In this document: positions 36,653-48,767 of the stretch, piece after piece
Layout of the letters: each line of letters begins with the position of its first letter
Position numbering within the stretch: the first letter of the stretch is position 1
NCBI GenBank assembly: GCA_029891385.1
Contig: CM057230.1
Span: 49,641,414-49,705,413, forward strand
Direction: 5' to 3'
Length of the DNA stretch: 64,000 nucleotides
From: Erythroxylum novogranatense
Taxonomy: Eukaryota > Streptophyta > Magnoliopsida > Malpighiales > Erythroxylaceae
The notes under the pieces: generated by a model
Databases searched by the model: none
Told to the model about the DNA's origin: nothing
The model's input: the letters and a program-made list of their open reading frames with translations, nothing else
Translations under genes and position numbers: made by a program

Positions 36653-38300
36653 CACTACAAAAATTAAGACATTTAATGACAAATTTTTTTTATAGCTAAT
36701 CTTTGTTTTATCACAAATAGGAGATTTTTTTGTGACAAAATAATTGAATGACATTATTGTTTGCATTATCTGTGATAATTTATTTTGTTACTAATATAAT
36801 GGTAATTATTACAATTTAGTATCTTTTATATTTATGTTATCATTATTAATATATTAATAGTATCAAAATTTCTTTTATCACTAAGTTTTATCATTAAAAG
36901 CTTAAACAATTTCATGTCAAAATAATTTTATGCGAATTAATTGAAATTGTGACAAAATATACATTAGTAACTAATATTTTCTATTTGTTATGACAAAACA
37001 TAGTTTGTTCACTAGACAAAATAGTTTATCGTCACACAATATTTTACTTATTGTGTCAAAAATTTTGTCAATAAATATTCAATTAATTAGTGTTTACTTC
37101 ATATTATCACAATAACCAAACTATAACTATGCTCACTTAATATATTATCACTATTAATATATTAAGTGTCAACTTTATCACTAAATTTTGTCATTAAAAT
37201 CTATCAATTTCATGCCAAAATAATTTTGGCAGGAATTAATTGAAATTGTGACAAAATATACGTTAGTAACTAATATTTTCTATTTGTTAAGACAAAACAT
37301 AGTTTGTTCACTAATAACTTTTTCTTGTTGTGGCAAAACGATTTATGATCACACAATATTTTATTTGTCGTGACAAAAACTTTTGTCAATAAATATTCAA
37401 TTAATTAGTGTTTACTTCATATTGTCATAATAACCGAATTATAACTATGCACACTACAATTCGTAATTTAGTGATTTTTTTGTGACTAACTTTTTTTGTC
37501 ATCATAAATACGAGTTTTTTAGTGACAAAACAATTGATTGATACTATTTTTGGATTATCTATGATGATTTATATTTTTGTCACTAATACAATGGTAATTG
37601 TGGCAATTTAGTATCTTTCACAATTAAATTGTTACTACTACTATATTAATAATGTTAAATTTTATTTTATCACTAAGTTTTGTTACTAAAAGCCTTTAAA
37701 ATTTGGCACCAAAATAATTTTGGGAATAACTTATAATTGTGACAAAGCGTATGTTAGTAACTAATATTTTTATTTGTTGTAACAAAATATAGTTTAGTCA
37801 CTAATATTTTTTCTTTTTGTTACAAAATGGTTAATCATCACACAATATTTTACTTGTTGTGACAAAAAATTATCAATAAATATTCAAATAATTAGTATCT
37901 ACTTAATATCGTAACGATCACCAAAGTATAACTATGATCACCACTATTCGTAATTTAGTGACAATTTTTTTAACTAAGTATTATTTCGATGCAGATACAA
38001 TGTTTTATATGACAAAACAATTGATTCATACTATTATTTGGATTAACTATGATGAATTTGTTTGTGACAATAATACAATGCTAATTACAACAATTTAATA
38101 CCTTCACAATTAAATTGTCACTATTAATATATTAATAGTGTCAATTTTTCTTTATCACTAAGTTTTGTTACTAAAAGCCTAAGTACTTGTTATGACGAAA
38201 ACATTTCTCAATAAAAAATTTAATTAGTTAGTGAATACTTAATATTGACACTGCAACCGAACTATCACTATGCGCACTACTATTTGTAATTTTAGTAACA
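36653..38300 (+). repeat. Direct-repeat array with CACTA-like starts
   Basis: CACTACAAAAATTAAG at 36653 resembles the terminal inverted repeat of CACTA (En/Spm) transposons. Related starts recur in the same orientation at 37452 (CACTACAATTCG), 37942 (CACTATTCG) and 38275 (CACTACTATTTG), each preceded by an AACTATG motif. A further internal duplication of about 310 bp links 36900-37020 and 37195-37320. GTGACAAA and its complement TTTGTCAC are scattered throughout, like subterminal transposase-binding repeats. No inverted right end (TTTTTGTAGTG) and no coding sequence are seen, so this is a fragment or a tandemly amplified terminus. Confidence 0.6.
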
Positions 38301-38616
38301 AACAATATAATAATATGAGATAGGATAGCGATAGTGAGAAGGCCTCATCAAAATCATGAAAGTTGCAATTTATATTTTCAAATGAAGCGTCAAGGGTGAA
38401 ATTGAAATAAGCTATGGCAAGGTCACGAACTACCTGAACAATCTCAAAATGAAGAAACTAAAAGCAAAGGATTGATTGTGGATGTTTAGAGCAAAGTCAT
38501 TTAGCCTTTTGATATTTATAACAAACACTTGATAACTAAGGTGAGGCCTGAAGCCCTTTTATTTATAGAGAAAAGAGATCAGTAAGTTATTTGACTGACA
38601 ACCACATTGACCTTAG
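38301..38616. other. Host DNA left of copia C
   Basis: No gene is recognised. On the minus strand a 14-codon tail reads VNVVVSQITY and then stop (38577-38611). It follows in frame from the right flank of copia C if that element is removed. A TATA-like CTATAAATAAAAG lies on the minus strand at about 38560-38572. Confidence 0.35.
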
Positions 38617-39019
38617 TGTAAACTCCAGCATGCATTTCATACACAACATTAATGTACAAAAGGCATGCAGAAAACACATATATGTAATCGTAATATATAT
38701 GAAAACAGCAGCGGAAGCTTAAACCAAGAATCATATACCTCCAGCCATTGCCTCCACCGTAGATCTGAAAATGTTGTTGCAGGTCTGAATTTCTATCATC
38801 TTCCAGAGCAAGCTCGATGGTGTCTACAATAATGCTTGGCGAAGATAGGACCTGAAACCAAAACCAACGTTTTGTTTTTAAACCAACCATTCATACCCTA
38901 CTCTCCATCACAATAGGTGAAGGTTGAGGAAGTGGGCGACAACATATATCAGCATATAATGGTAGGGTTAAGCTTTATATAAATGGACCATACTCAATAA
39001 TGAGGCAGATAAACTTATA
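38617..39019 (-). repeat. Copia C 3' LTR (403 bp)
   Basis: Near-identical to 44666-45068. It begins TGTAAACTCCAGCATGC on the plus strand and ends AAACTTATA (TTACA in the partner). A TATA-like AAGCTTTATATAAATGG lies at about 38970. Confidence 0.92.
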
Positions 39020-39032
39020 TTCTCCCACTTGG
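39020..39032 (-). other. Polypurine tract of copia C
   Basis: Minus strand CCAAGTGGGAGAA immediately before the 3' LTR, the usual copia tract. Confidence 0.85.
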
Positions 39033-39301
39033 TCCATTTATCCCAAAACCACAACACATAACAAGAAATCAAATATATGAATCATGGCTATATGTCCTCT
39101 GATTATGAGTAGTATCTTTCATGTATTACATATACAAAAATTTCTCATTACTTGCCCGTCAACTTAATGAATAAACCATATGTTTATTCGAGGTCCAAAT
39201 TAAATGACATTTCTCAAAACCAATAAATATGTGTACACAACATTTATGAGAAAATATCAAACTGAATAAGAGTTTCATTGAATCAACAAATATACAATAA
39301 A

Positions 39302-41269
39302 TCACATTGTAGAACCAAGTCCCATATGTACTACGTGATCCTTAAATTGCTTAAGTGACATGTCTTTAGTTAAAGGATCCGCAATCATCAACTCAGTGCT
39401 AATGTGCTCTATGACAACTTTCTTTTCCTTAACACATTCTTTTATGGCTAAATACTTAATGTCGATATGCTTGCTTCGACTTCCATTCTTGTTATTTTTA
39501 GCCATAAAGATCGCAGCAGCATTGTAGCAATATAACTTTAATGGCTTAGAAATTGAATCAACAATTCTGAGCCCAGATATGAAACTCTTCAACCATACAC
39601 CATGCGAGGTGGCCTCGAAACATGAGACGAACTCAGCCTCTATAGTGGAAATAGCAATCAGGGTCTGCTTGGCACTCCTCCAAGATACAACTCCACCAGC
39701 TAGCATGAAAATATAACTGGATGTTGATTTCCTTGAATCAATGCAGCCAGCAAAGTCTGAATCGGAGTATCCAACTACTTCCAAGTTTTCAATTCGTCTG
39801 TACAAAAGCATATAGTCCTTTGTACCCTGCAGATATCTCAAAACCTTCTTTGCAGCTTTCCAGTGATCAATACCTAGATTACTCTGATATCTTCCTAACA
39901 TTCCAACAACATATGCAATGTCAAGTCGAGTGCAGACCTGAGCATACATAAAGCTTCCTATAGCTGAAGCATATGGAATGTTCTTCATATGTTCTCGCTC
40001 AAAGTTATTTTTCGAACATTGATTCAAATTGAATCTATCACCCTTGACAATGGGAGCTACACTTGGTCCACAATCTTTCATCCGAAATCTCTCTAAAATT
40101 TTGTTAATATAGGTCTCTTGAGACAAACCCAAAATGCCTCGAGATCGTTCTCTATGGATCTTAATGCCAATGACATAAGATGCTTCACTCATATCTTTCA
40201 TATCAAAATTCTTTGGCAGAAATTGCTTCACCTCATATAGCAAACCCTTATCATTAGTTGCAAGCAAAATGTCATCCACGTATAACACAAGAAAACAAGT
40301 CTTACTCCCACTGACCTTCTGGTATAAACACTGATCCATAAGATTCTCTTCAAAACTGAATGAAGTGATAACCTCATGAAATTTTAAATACCACTGCCAG
40401 GAGGCTTGTTTTAACCCATTTATGGATTTATTAAGCTTACAGACTAAATGCTCACTATCACTATAGGAGAATCCGTCAAGTTGTTTCATGTAAACCTCTT
40501 CCTCTAGTTCACCATTGAGGAACACAGTTTTCACATCCATTTGATGTAACTCAAGATCAAAATGAGCCACTAATGCCATGATTACACGAAGTGAATCTTT
40601 CTTTGATACAGGAGAAAATGTCTCCGTGTAGTCGATTCCTTCTCTTTGAGTGAACCCTTTAGCAACAAGTCTTACTTTATGTCTCTCAATGTTGCCACGT
40701 GAGTCTTTCTTTGTCTTAAATACCCATCGACATCTAATGGGCTTCACACAATGTGGCAACTCAACAAGATCCCAAACTTGATTAGATGCCATAGAATTCA
40801 TCTCATCCTTCATAGCATTATACCACAAGTCTGATTCCTTAGAACTCATAGCTTGTGAAAATGTCTCAAGATCATTTTCGGCTCCAATGTTGTAATCTGA
40901 CTCTTGTAGATACACTATGTAATCACTAGGTATTGCTGACCATCTAACCCTAGTGGATCTCCTTAATGTTGTATTGCTATCCTCACGAGGAACTTGTTGC
41001 TCAACCTGTTGTTCAGTTGGTTGCTCAACAATTTCTAGTTGTTCCTCATTTACAACTGGATCCACTGGATTAGTGGTAACAGCTCGTGGAACTTCAGTAA
41101 TTGATTGTCCCACACCCATTTGACTTTGAGGGGTGTGAATGACAATCAATTGATCCCTTGAACCAGAGGGTTGAGCTTCATCATGGCCACTTTCAGACCC
41201 TATGTCTGGAAAATGACCACTCCTACTGATCAAGTCATTCTCAAGAAATTTTGCATTTGTTGATTCCAC
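39302..41269 (-). pseudogene. Copia C reverse transcriptase and RNase H (655 codons open)
   Basis: The N-terminal 140 residues are the integrase-RT linker. Reverse transcriptase (RVT_2) spans about 150-400, with WVFKTKKDSRGNIERHKVRL, the polymerase motif YVDDILLA at about 330, and ASYVIGIKIHRERSRGILGL. RNase H spans about 500-655 (YSDSDFAGCIDSRKSTSSYI, STIEAEF, KHIDIKY, ADPLTKDMS). The frame is uninterrupted here but separated from integrase by a shift near 41300. In RNase H the usual C-D-N-S/A-A-A motif reads CYNAAA, so one catalytic aspartate is Tyr and the enzyme is probably inactive. Confidence 0.92.
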
Positions 41270-42294
41270 GATTCTAGTGCTGTGAGATGGACAATAGAAC
41301 CTATACCCTTTAGACCTTTCAACATATCCAATGAAATACCCACTAATGGTCCTTGGGTCTAGTTTCTTCTCCCATGGGTTGTAAATTTTACTTGCACGTG
41401 CATCCCCAAACGCCAGATATGCCTCAGACTAGGTTTCCAACCCTTAAACATCTCAAAATGTGTCTTTGAGACAGCTTTGGTTGGAACCCGATTTAATATA
41501 TACACAACTGTCTTTAGAGCTTCTGTCCACAGGAATTGACGAAGTTTTGTATTACTCCCCATACTTCTCACCATGTCCATTAAAGTTCGGTTTTTTCTTT
41601 CTACCACACCATTCTGATCCGGAGAACCAGGCATGGTGTATTGGGCAACAATCCTATGTTCCTGAAGAAACTTTGCAAAGGGACCAGGTGCTTGTCCACT
41701 TTCAGTGTATCTACCATAGTACTCTCCACCTCGATCTGACCTCACGATTTTAATCAGTTTTCCACATTGATTCTCCACTTCAGCCTTAAAAATTTTAAAG
41801 GCATCTAAAGCTTCGCCCTTAGAACGAAGTAAGTAGAGATACATATATCGTGAATAGTCGTCAATGAAGGTGATAAAATATTTCGGACTATTTGCATCCA
41901 AATCTGGACAACAAATATCTGTATGTATGATTTCTAATAGGTTTGTACTCCTCTTGGCACTCTTTTCAGACTTGTTAGTTTGTTTACCTTTAATACAATC
42001 TACACAAGTCTCAAAATCAGCAAAATCTAAAGTACTGAGTACTCCTTCATTTACTAATCGCTTAATTCTCTCAATGGAGATGTGTCCTAATCTACGGTGC
42101 CACAACATAGAGGATTCTTCATTCACAACACATCGTTTTAATCCAGTAGTGACATGCATCGAATTGTATGCATCATTATGTTGTAACTGTAGGGAATAAA
42201 GACCATCAGATAATGTACCACAACCAATAACTTTCGATTCATGAGATAAATGAAACCAGAATCTAAAAGTTAAAGGAAAAACCAAATGGTACAA
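41270..42294 (-). pseudogene. Copia C GAG-pre-integrase and integrase
   Basis: 311 codons are open from 42294. The pre-integrase zinc region is at about residues 60-110 (LWHRRLGHISIERIKRLV, CVDCIKGKQ). The integrase core follows from about 120 with all three catalytic positions in place: HTDICCPD, FITFIDDYSRY, and E in the NGVVERKNRT block. Frame is lost at about 41359, where the plant-copia C-terminal part continues in another frame (41360-41280). Integrase would insert the cDNA; here it is split from reverse transcriptase. Confidence 0.9.
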
Positions 42295-43390
42295 GTCTGG
42301 ATACAGAAATCAAATTTCGAGAGAAATTTGGTACATAAAAGGTCTTATCTAAATACAACAGAAAACCACTGCTCAAAACCAAACTGCAAGTCCCGATGGC
42401 TTCTACATGTGAACTCGTCTTGCTTCCGAAATAGATGACTTGTTCACTTCCCACCGACTTCCTTAGGTTTTGCATACCCTGTAAGGTATTCGAAACATGG
42501 ATTGTAGAACTAGAATCAATCCACCATGTGTTATGATGAACATTAACCATATTAGACTCATAACAAACAAATGAAATATGAGTACCTTTCTTCACGAGCC
42601 AGTCCTTCAATTTAGCACAGTCTTTCTTTATGTGTCCCCTCTTTTTACAGAAGAAATACTTTGTTGGCTTCTTTATATATGCTTGAGGAGCAACTTTGCC
42701 ATTTCCCTTACTCTTGGCATCGTCTTGCTTCTTCTTTCCAGAAACGGTCAAATTGACCCTTTCACCATCTTCCATCAACAACCGCTCCTCCTCCTGTACA
42801 TACATAGTCAACAATTCGTTGATTGACCACTTATCCTTATGTGTGTTATAGGATATCTTAAAGGGACCGTATTGTTGAGGTAAAGTGCACAGAATGTAAT
42901 GCACTAGGAAAGATTCCGATATGGTACATTCCAACGCTTTCAACTGAGTCGCTATGTCCCTCATACGCATTATATGATCACGTACCCCTTTGATTCCAGT
43001 AAGCCTTAACGATGACAATTACATAATTAAAGTGCTGCTAGGGCCTCGTCGAATGTAGCAAATTGCTCATCAATGGCCTTTAATTGATCTTTCGCATTAC
43101 TATGTTGGTCAACTGAACTACGAATGCCAGCAGAAATTTTAGTCTTTATGAATGTTATGGAGAGGCGGTTAGATATCTCTCATCTGTCATAAAGAGCAAT
43201 AGCTTCTGGAGTGCCGGTCTCAGTCGTACTTGGAGGCTCGGTTTTTCGAATAGCATAGTCTATATCAATCCAGCCTAAATGAAATAGAATTCTCTCCTTC
43301 CAAACCTTATAGTTGTCACTGCTTAATTTGGGAATATCACATTGAATATTATATGAATGAGTAGCTGCAAATTGAGAGATAAAAATATAT
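42295..43390 (-). pseudogene. Copia C gag and protease
   Basis: Minus strand. From about 43385 the frame reads QFAATHSYNIQCDIPKL, NYKVWKERILFHLGW and ALYDR-stop, the core of a copia Gag. It continues from 43018 (251 codons) with LTGIKGVRDHIMRMRDIATQ, a zinc knuckle CX2CX4HX4C at about 42660-42610 (FFCKKRGHIKKDC) and the protease site WWIDSSSTIHVSN at about 42530. Stops near 43165 and 43030 interrupt it. The protease motif is D-S-S instead of D-S-G, a probable inactivating change. Confidence 0.85.
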
Positions 43391-44650
43391 GCTCATTATA
43401 TATCGAGACCCATAATAATTCATGATTTACAAATGTAAATCATGCATTCAATAGATGACTCTAGTGACGTAATACTTGCCTATGGGCTAAAGAATTACTC
43501 AATTAAAATCATCTGAAACGTTATGATAAAACTATAGAATTATGTTCCTTTTCTTAATTCCTGTGGGAAAATTAAAAATATAATCCGATATTTTATCCTA
43601 ATTAACCATATAAATATATTAAAATTTACGTGGGTAGATTTTATTATATCACATATGATTAATTACCATGTATGTAGTAATGTGATCTTAAGCTAAATAT
43701 ATAATTAAAATTAATTGGAGATGTTGTGTCTACTCCCAATTAATTAAAATCATATTATCACTAATCATATTTTAAGCTTTAAATTAAAGCCTAAATATTT
43801 GCATCCAAATATAAATAATGCAAATAAATGAAATAATAATGCACAAAATAATTAAAACAATTTTGCATGTATAATAATCATGAATTTATACACAAAAAAT
43901 TGCAATTAATCACACATAATTTGTGCAAAATTAAAAAATTAGTATATGCATGTCATACAAGTGAAGAAGACATACAAAATGCAAAACTAATATGTTCATA
44001 AAACATTAATACCCAAAAGTTGGATCTAAAATAAAGGCTATAGCACAAGCCCAAGTCCAATGATTATAAACATTACTACCCAAAAGTTGGTTAAAGGCTA
44101 GATCCAAAAATGATTAAAGGCTAGATCTGGCCCCATCTGAAGGAACCCAACTAAATATGAGTCAAGACAAGTTCAGTTAAAACAGCCTAAGCCCAACTCA
44201 ATATTAAAAAAAAAAACGCAACAGTGTCGTCTTCCTCCTCCAATCGGGTCCGGCGTGACCCGGTTGGACCAGTCGAAGACCCGACTGGTGTGGCTTTCAG
44301 AAGATGCCAAACGTCGCGGGAAGAACTGCTCGAGGACGAGGAGGGCCAGGTGACGTGCACGAGATGCAGCAAACCCACCATGCAACGTTCACGAAATGGC
44401 AACGTCGACACCATCACGTATGGCCACCATCATCCCTTCTTCCCACACGTTTTCTATCACCGTCGAAGGCTCCAGGAAGCACAACAACACGAGATGAATG
44501 TCTTAAGTAGGTTTAAAAAGTCAAAAAAAAAAATCAACAACCTCAAGATCCATTTTTCAGCAGAAACGCAACCAAGAAAACAGAGGAAAACAGAGGTGGA
44601 AAATTTCAGTGGGTTTCCTTTGTATATACAGCAAGACAGAGGCGAACATA
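43391..44650 (-). other. Copia C 5' leader
   Basis: A 1.26-kb segment between primer site and gag. 43390-44170 is very AT-rich with two copies of ACCCAAAAGTTGG (44010, 44079). 44215-44660 is GC-richer and open in several frames but shows no known motif. An inverted repeat CCAGTCG...CGACTGG lies at 44269-44288. Confidence 0.55.
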
Positions 44651-44663
44651 TGCTCTGATACCA
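44651..44663 (-). other. Primer binding site of copia C (tRNA-Met)
   Basis: Minus strand TGGTATCAGAGCA, two bases from the 5' LTR. Confidence 0.9.
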
Positions 44664-44665
44664 AA

Positions 44666-45068
44666 TGTAAACTCCAGCATGCATTTCATACACAACATTA
44701 ATGTACAAAAGGTATGCAGAAAACACATATATGGAACCGTAATATATATGAAAACAGCAGCGGAAGCTTAAACCAAGAATCATATACCTCCAGCCATTGC
44801 CTCCTCCGTAGATCTGAAAATGTTGTTACAGGTCTCAATTTCTATCCTCTTCTAGAGCAAACTCGATGGTGTCTACAATAATGCTTGGCGAAGATAGGAC
44901 CCGAAACCAAAACTAACGTTTTGTTTTTAAACAAACCCTTCATACCCTACTCTCCATCACAGCAGGTGAAGGTTGAGGAAGTGGGCGACAGCATATATCA
45001 GCATATAATGGTAGGGTTAAGCTTTATATAAATGGACTATACTCAATAATGAGGCAGATAAACTTACA
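44666..45068 (-). repeat. Copia C 5' LTR (403 bp)
   Basis: Partner of 38617-39019, with intact TG...CA ends. Confidence 0.92.
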
Positions 45069-47399
45069 ATTAGTGGTCTCAGGGAAGAGAAGCAATAATT
45101 TGGGCATCAAATTGGTTCTTTCCAAAGGGTAGGGTTCCATCTTAAACTTAACTGCCAAATCATAAATCTTCACTCTCTTCATTATCAACTTTGCATTTAT
45201 ATTGATGTAGAGAATGTAGGAAGAGACCTTAAATCATTAAAGTGACAAAGTTGGAGATATAAGAAAGATTACACTAAATTTCTATTAAAAAAAGGTCTTC
45301 AATCTTCCTTTTAAACTTGACAAGTCACTTACTTACGTGATTTGGTTAAATAGCATATCGTTATAAATCAATTATATTATATGCTTAAATAATTTACTTC
45401 TATTTTCTTTGAATCACAAAAAAAAAAGGAACTTTCATTGATTCAACACTTGTGTGAGAATTATTACCTAAAGACTCTTTCCTATACACGATATGCCCAT
45501 GGAATCGTAGGTGTCTATAGCTTTTAATATATACACATAATATTATTTGAATAGGTTCTAGCAAAGATTTGAATTTAAGATTGTTCCGTGAATGCGTACG
45601 AAACCCAATCAAACGACCATCTATGATACCGGTATGAATTAAATTTGATGCCGGTCGGTCTTGGCATCGCCAATACCGGTATATTTCGGGACCATTCCGT
45701 AAAATTAAAATTTTCGAGAGACTAAATTGAAAATAAAAAAAATTTTAACCTAATTTTATCTAACCCCCCGACGTTTCTGGATCTGGAATCTTCTTCTCTC
45801 TTCTTCGGTTTCTCCTTCCTCTCCTCTCCTCGCCGCTGCTCCTCCCTCCTCAGATCTCATCTCGCTGCCGTCTCCTTGTCGTTGACGTGTTCTCCTCGTC
45901 CTTCGTCTTCGACTGTGGTTTGTTCTCCAGTCCCTCAGCTCAACCCGCTCCTCCTCGTCGCCGCCTTCGCTCGTCCTCGTCCTTGTCATCACCAATCGCT
46001 CCTCCTCCTCGTCGGCACGACCAGCTTAGGACACGAAGCATGCAAATCTGAAGAGAGTAGTGAGGGATCATACATAGGAAATAAACCAGCACAAGCTTGA
46101 AGTTCATGATGGTTTTGTTGAGCCACAACTCTTACCTTATCTCTTCTACTTTGTTGTGGGACATGGTAGGGCTCGTAAGTCGTAACTCTCCGCCATGGTC
46201 ACACAGACACAAAGAAAGACTCCTACTACTACTTAAGGAAGAAAGAAAGCGGAAGTGGGAAATTAAAGATGATAGAGCTAATGAGCAAAGAGAGAGAACA
46301 GTGAAAGAGATGTGGTGATGATGAAATGAAAGGCTATCATGAGCTTCTGGGTCTGAAGCTATAGCAGAGTAGGTTAGGTTTTGAGAAAGATACGTGAAGA
46401 GATTCTGAGTCTGAAAGGCTATCCAAACTTGATTTAGTTTAATTAAAAAAAATTTAAAATTTTTAAATGACTTAATTTTGTATAAAATCAGAAGACTCGA
46501 GTTGGTCTAGATATATTGATTTTGGCATTATTGTATTAATATTGAATTGTTGATTAATGAAATTAAATTTGAGTTTTAGGCTTTTAGCAATTGAATTTGA
46601 GAATTGAGATTGAGTTTGATAATTTGAAATGTTTAATTGTATATATATTTTATTTAATGATAATTTGGTGCTTATGGTTAACCTTATAGTTTATGGACTA
46701 TTTTGTAATTTTTAAAAAATTTAGGAACTATTTTATAAATTTAAAAATATCCCTAAATCTAGAGATTAAGCATCAACCCGATTTCTGATTAGCCTGCCTC
46801 AGAGACCAATCCGCATCAAATCCTGACAGTATTCATAACATTGGGTTCTAGAGCCCCATCTTCTTTGAAAAGAATAATCTTTCCTATCAACGACCCTTGT
46901 GTATAAAAAAGAAAAAAGAAAAGATATCGTAATTTTGGTACGACATAAACGTAATATGAAACAGCTACTAATTTCTATTTAACAAAGTATATAATTTAGA
47001 ATACATAGGGTCATTCTTTAATTGATGAATAACTTGATCGAATAAGAGCGTGACGATGAAATAGTAACATATTGCTGACAATAAAATAACAAAACTTATC
47101 TTATATCTAACCACGTGGAATCTATTTATAGTTGTTATCAGAGTAAGATCGGAATACCTCAAGTATCAACATCAATCACTATATTGAACAAAAAAATGCA
47201 ATTTATGTAAGTGATCAAGAAATTAGTTGCCTGCCCAGCAAATTAAACTCGGTCTGGTCTGGGTACATATTGACACTTGTCACTGTCCCAACACCATATA
47301 TATTCGTCTTTATGTAATAAATTCATACAATTAATAAATCATGAAAAATAACAGTAAACACAAGCTCGGTGTCTTTGCTTAATATCCATTGTCGGGCAA
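45069..47399. other. Host intergenic DNA
   Basis: No confident gene. A minus-strand frame of 38 codons (45182-45069, starting MKRVKIYDLAVKF) ends at the copia C junction. 45760-46010 is strongly CT-rich (CTTC/CTCCTC) and gives open frames by composition only. Two ATACCGGTAT palindromes lie near 45630 and 45673. The last few hundred bases should be the promoter of the DUF1218 gene. Confidence 0.45.
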
Positions 47400-48767
47400 A
47401 TGGCTGTCTCCGTTTCCATTTTAGCCACCATCATTTCTTTCCACCTCATTTCCTTCGTCCTCGCCATCGGCCGCCGCAGCTCTGTAACCGTCTTTCTCTC
47501 GTCGTGGATATTTTAGTTATGTGGTAAAGATTCCATTTTTCATGATTACTTTTTCTCTGGTTTGCTCGTTTAAGGCTAAGGCGGTGCCTGATAAGTATGA
47601 CGAGAGAACTTACTGCGTTTACGGGACTGATGCATCGACGGTGTAAGGACTCGCGGCTATTGGGCTGTTGCTGATCACTCAGGTGGTGGTGAGCTGCGTC
47701 ACTGGGTGTGTCTGCTCGATAAGGGGCTTTTAAGTGGTAGCTCTTCAACGGGCTGCGCCATCTTCTTCTTTGTTTTTTCCTGGTAAATTTTTACTCTTCC
47801 TCCACATAAGGTCTATGTTATCATCAAATTGGGCACTAAATGAAGTTTGCTAGCGACTATTAGTTCCTTAATTAGCTGTAGATCGAAACTTCTAGGTGTC
47901 TCAACAGTATAGATTCGTCCATTTTATCCCTTATGTGTCTAATCCGAAAAATATCTGTCACCGACTACTTCAGACCCAGGCTTAAGAACTTTGCACTCGA
48001 TCCGTGTCTGATTTTTCAGACTACGTAAAATGTGGTTATCATTTGGGTAACTATATTGCGAAGTTTATTTCTTTGTATATTGTAGTGATTGTTGAACCTC
48101 AGATTAAGATCATTGTCAAGTTTAGATCTTTATGTGTGATTCAGAGTCTGCATTTTCATGAATTGTCAAGTACACCCATACTCGTTTTAAAACTGCAATC
48201 TCAATTGTAAAAGGAATAAGTCTGATTTGGCAAATTTGTCTTTGTGTCAAAGATGGGGTTGATCTTTATTCCATTATTACTGATTCCACTGTACTTGTTC
48301 TGAATTAGCTTTTTATATATGAGTTGAATGCTTAGGAGTAGATTTGTTAATACTCATTGCTACGAACTCACTTTGCACAACAAATGACCAACTCACATCA
48401 GGATTGAGGGTGGGTTATCAAACAGATGAGCATAAGTTTGAACAATGAGTTTTTCAGGATAAGCTTTTTGGGAGCTGAAGCATGCTTAATAGCCGGGTCT
48501 GCAAGAAATGCATATCACACAAAATACAGTGGATACTTCGGTGTTAATGACATATCATGTGCTACTCTCCATAAAGGTATATTTTCTGCTGGAGCCGCTC
48601 TGACATTGTTATCAGTGATGATGTCAATCGTTTACTATTGGGCTCATTCTAGAGCTGATACTGTTGGATGGGAGAAGCACCACAATGAAGGTATTGGCTT
48701 GACTGCTTCAAATTATCCTCACAACCACCAACAACAACAACAAGGCAGTAATTTCCATAAGGTTTAA
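47400..48767 (+). pseudogene. DUF1218 membrane protein gene, three exons, broken in exon 2
   Basis: Exons are 47400-47483, 47575-47782 and 48458-48767, with GT...AG introns of 91 and 675 bp. Exon 1 gives MAVSVSILATIISFHLISFV, a signal-anchor segment. Exon 2 gives AKAVPDKYDERTYCVYGTDA, then a membrane segment (LAAIGLLLITQVVVS). Exon 3 starts WISFLGAEACLIAGSARNAY, has a last membrane segment (ALTLLSVMMSIVYYW) and ends with NHQQQQQGSNFHKV. The layout (four membrane segments, conserved cysteines) is the plant DUF1218 family, some members of which affect cell-wall lignin or vein and leaf symmetry. Two defects lie in exon 2: TAA at 47644 where the family has Tyr, and a one-base loss near 47725 before GLLSGSSSTGCAIFFFVFS. 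Either is a true lesion or a consensus error. Confidence 0.8.

Larger units (their letters stand above)
38617..45068 (-). mobile_element. Copia C, nearly complete Ty1/copia element (6.45 kb)
   Basis: Two 403-bp LTRs (38617-39019 and 44666-45068) differ at few positions. A tRNA-Met primer site (44651-44663) is two bases inside the 5' LTR and a polypurine tract lies at 39020-39032. Gag, protease, integrase, reverse transcriptase and RNase H follow in copia order on the minus strand. Flanking bases CTTAG (38612-38616) and ATTAG (45069-45073) are a 5-bp target duplication with one difference. The first base pair of the 3' LTR has changed (TA for TG on the minus strand). It is likely a fairly young insertion that is now inactive. 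Confidence 0.93.

Noticed and set aside
44224..44658. 144-codon plus-strand frame in the copia C leader
   Set aside because: It ends next to the primer site, lies antisense to the element in a GC-richer leader, and has no motif.
45756..46100. Basic Arg/Glu-rich minus-strand frame and its plus-strand partner
   Set aside because: Both arise from a CT-rich low-complexity tract.
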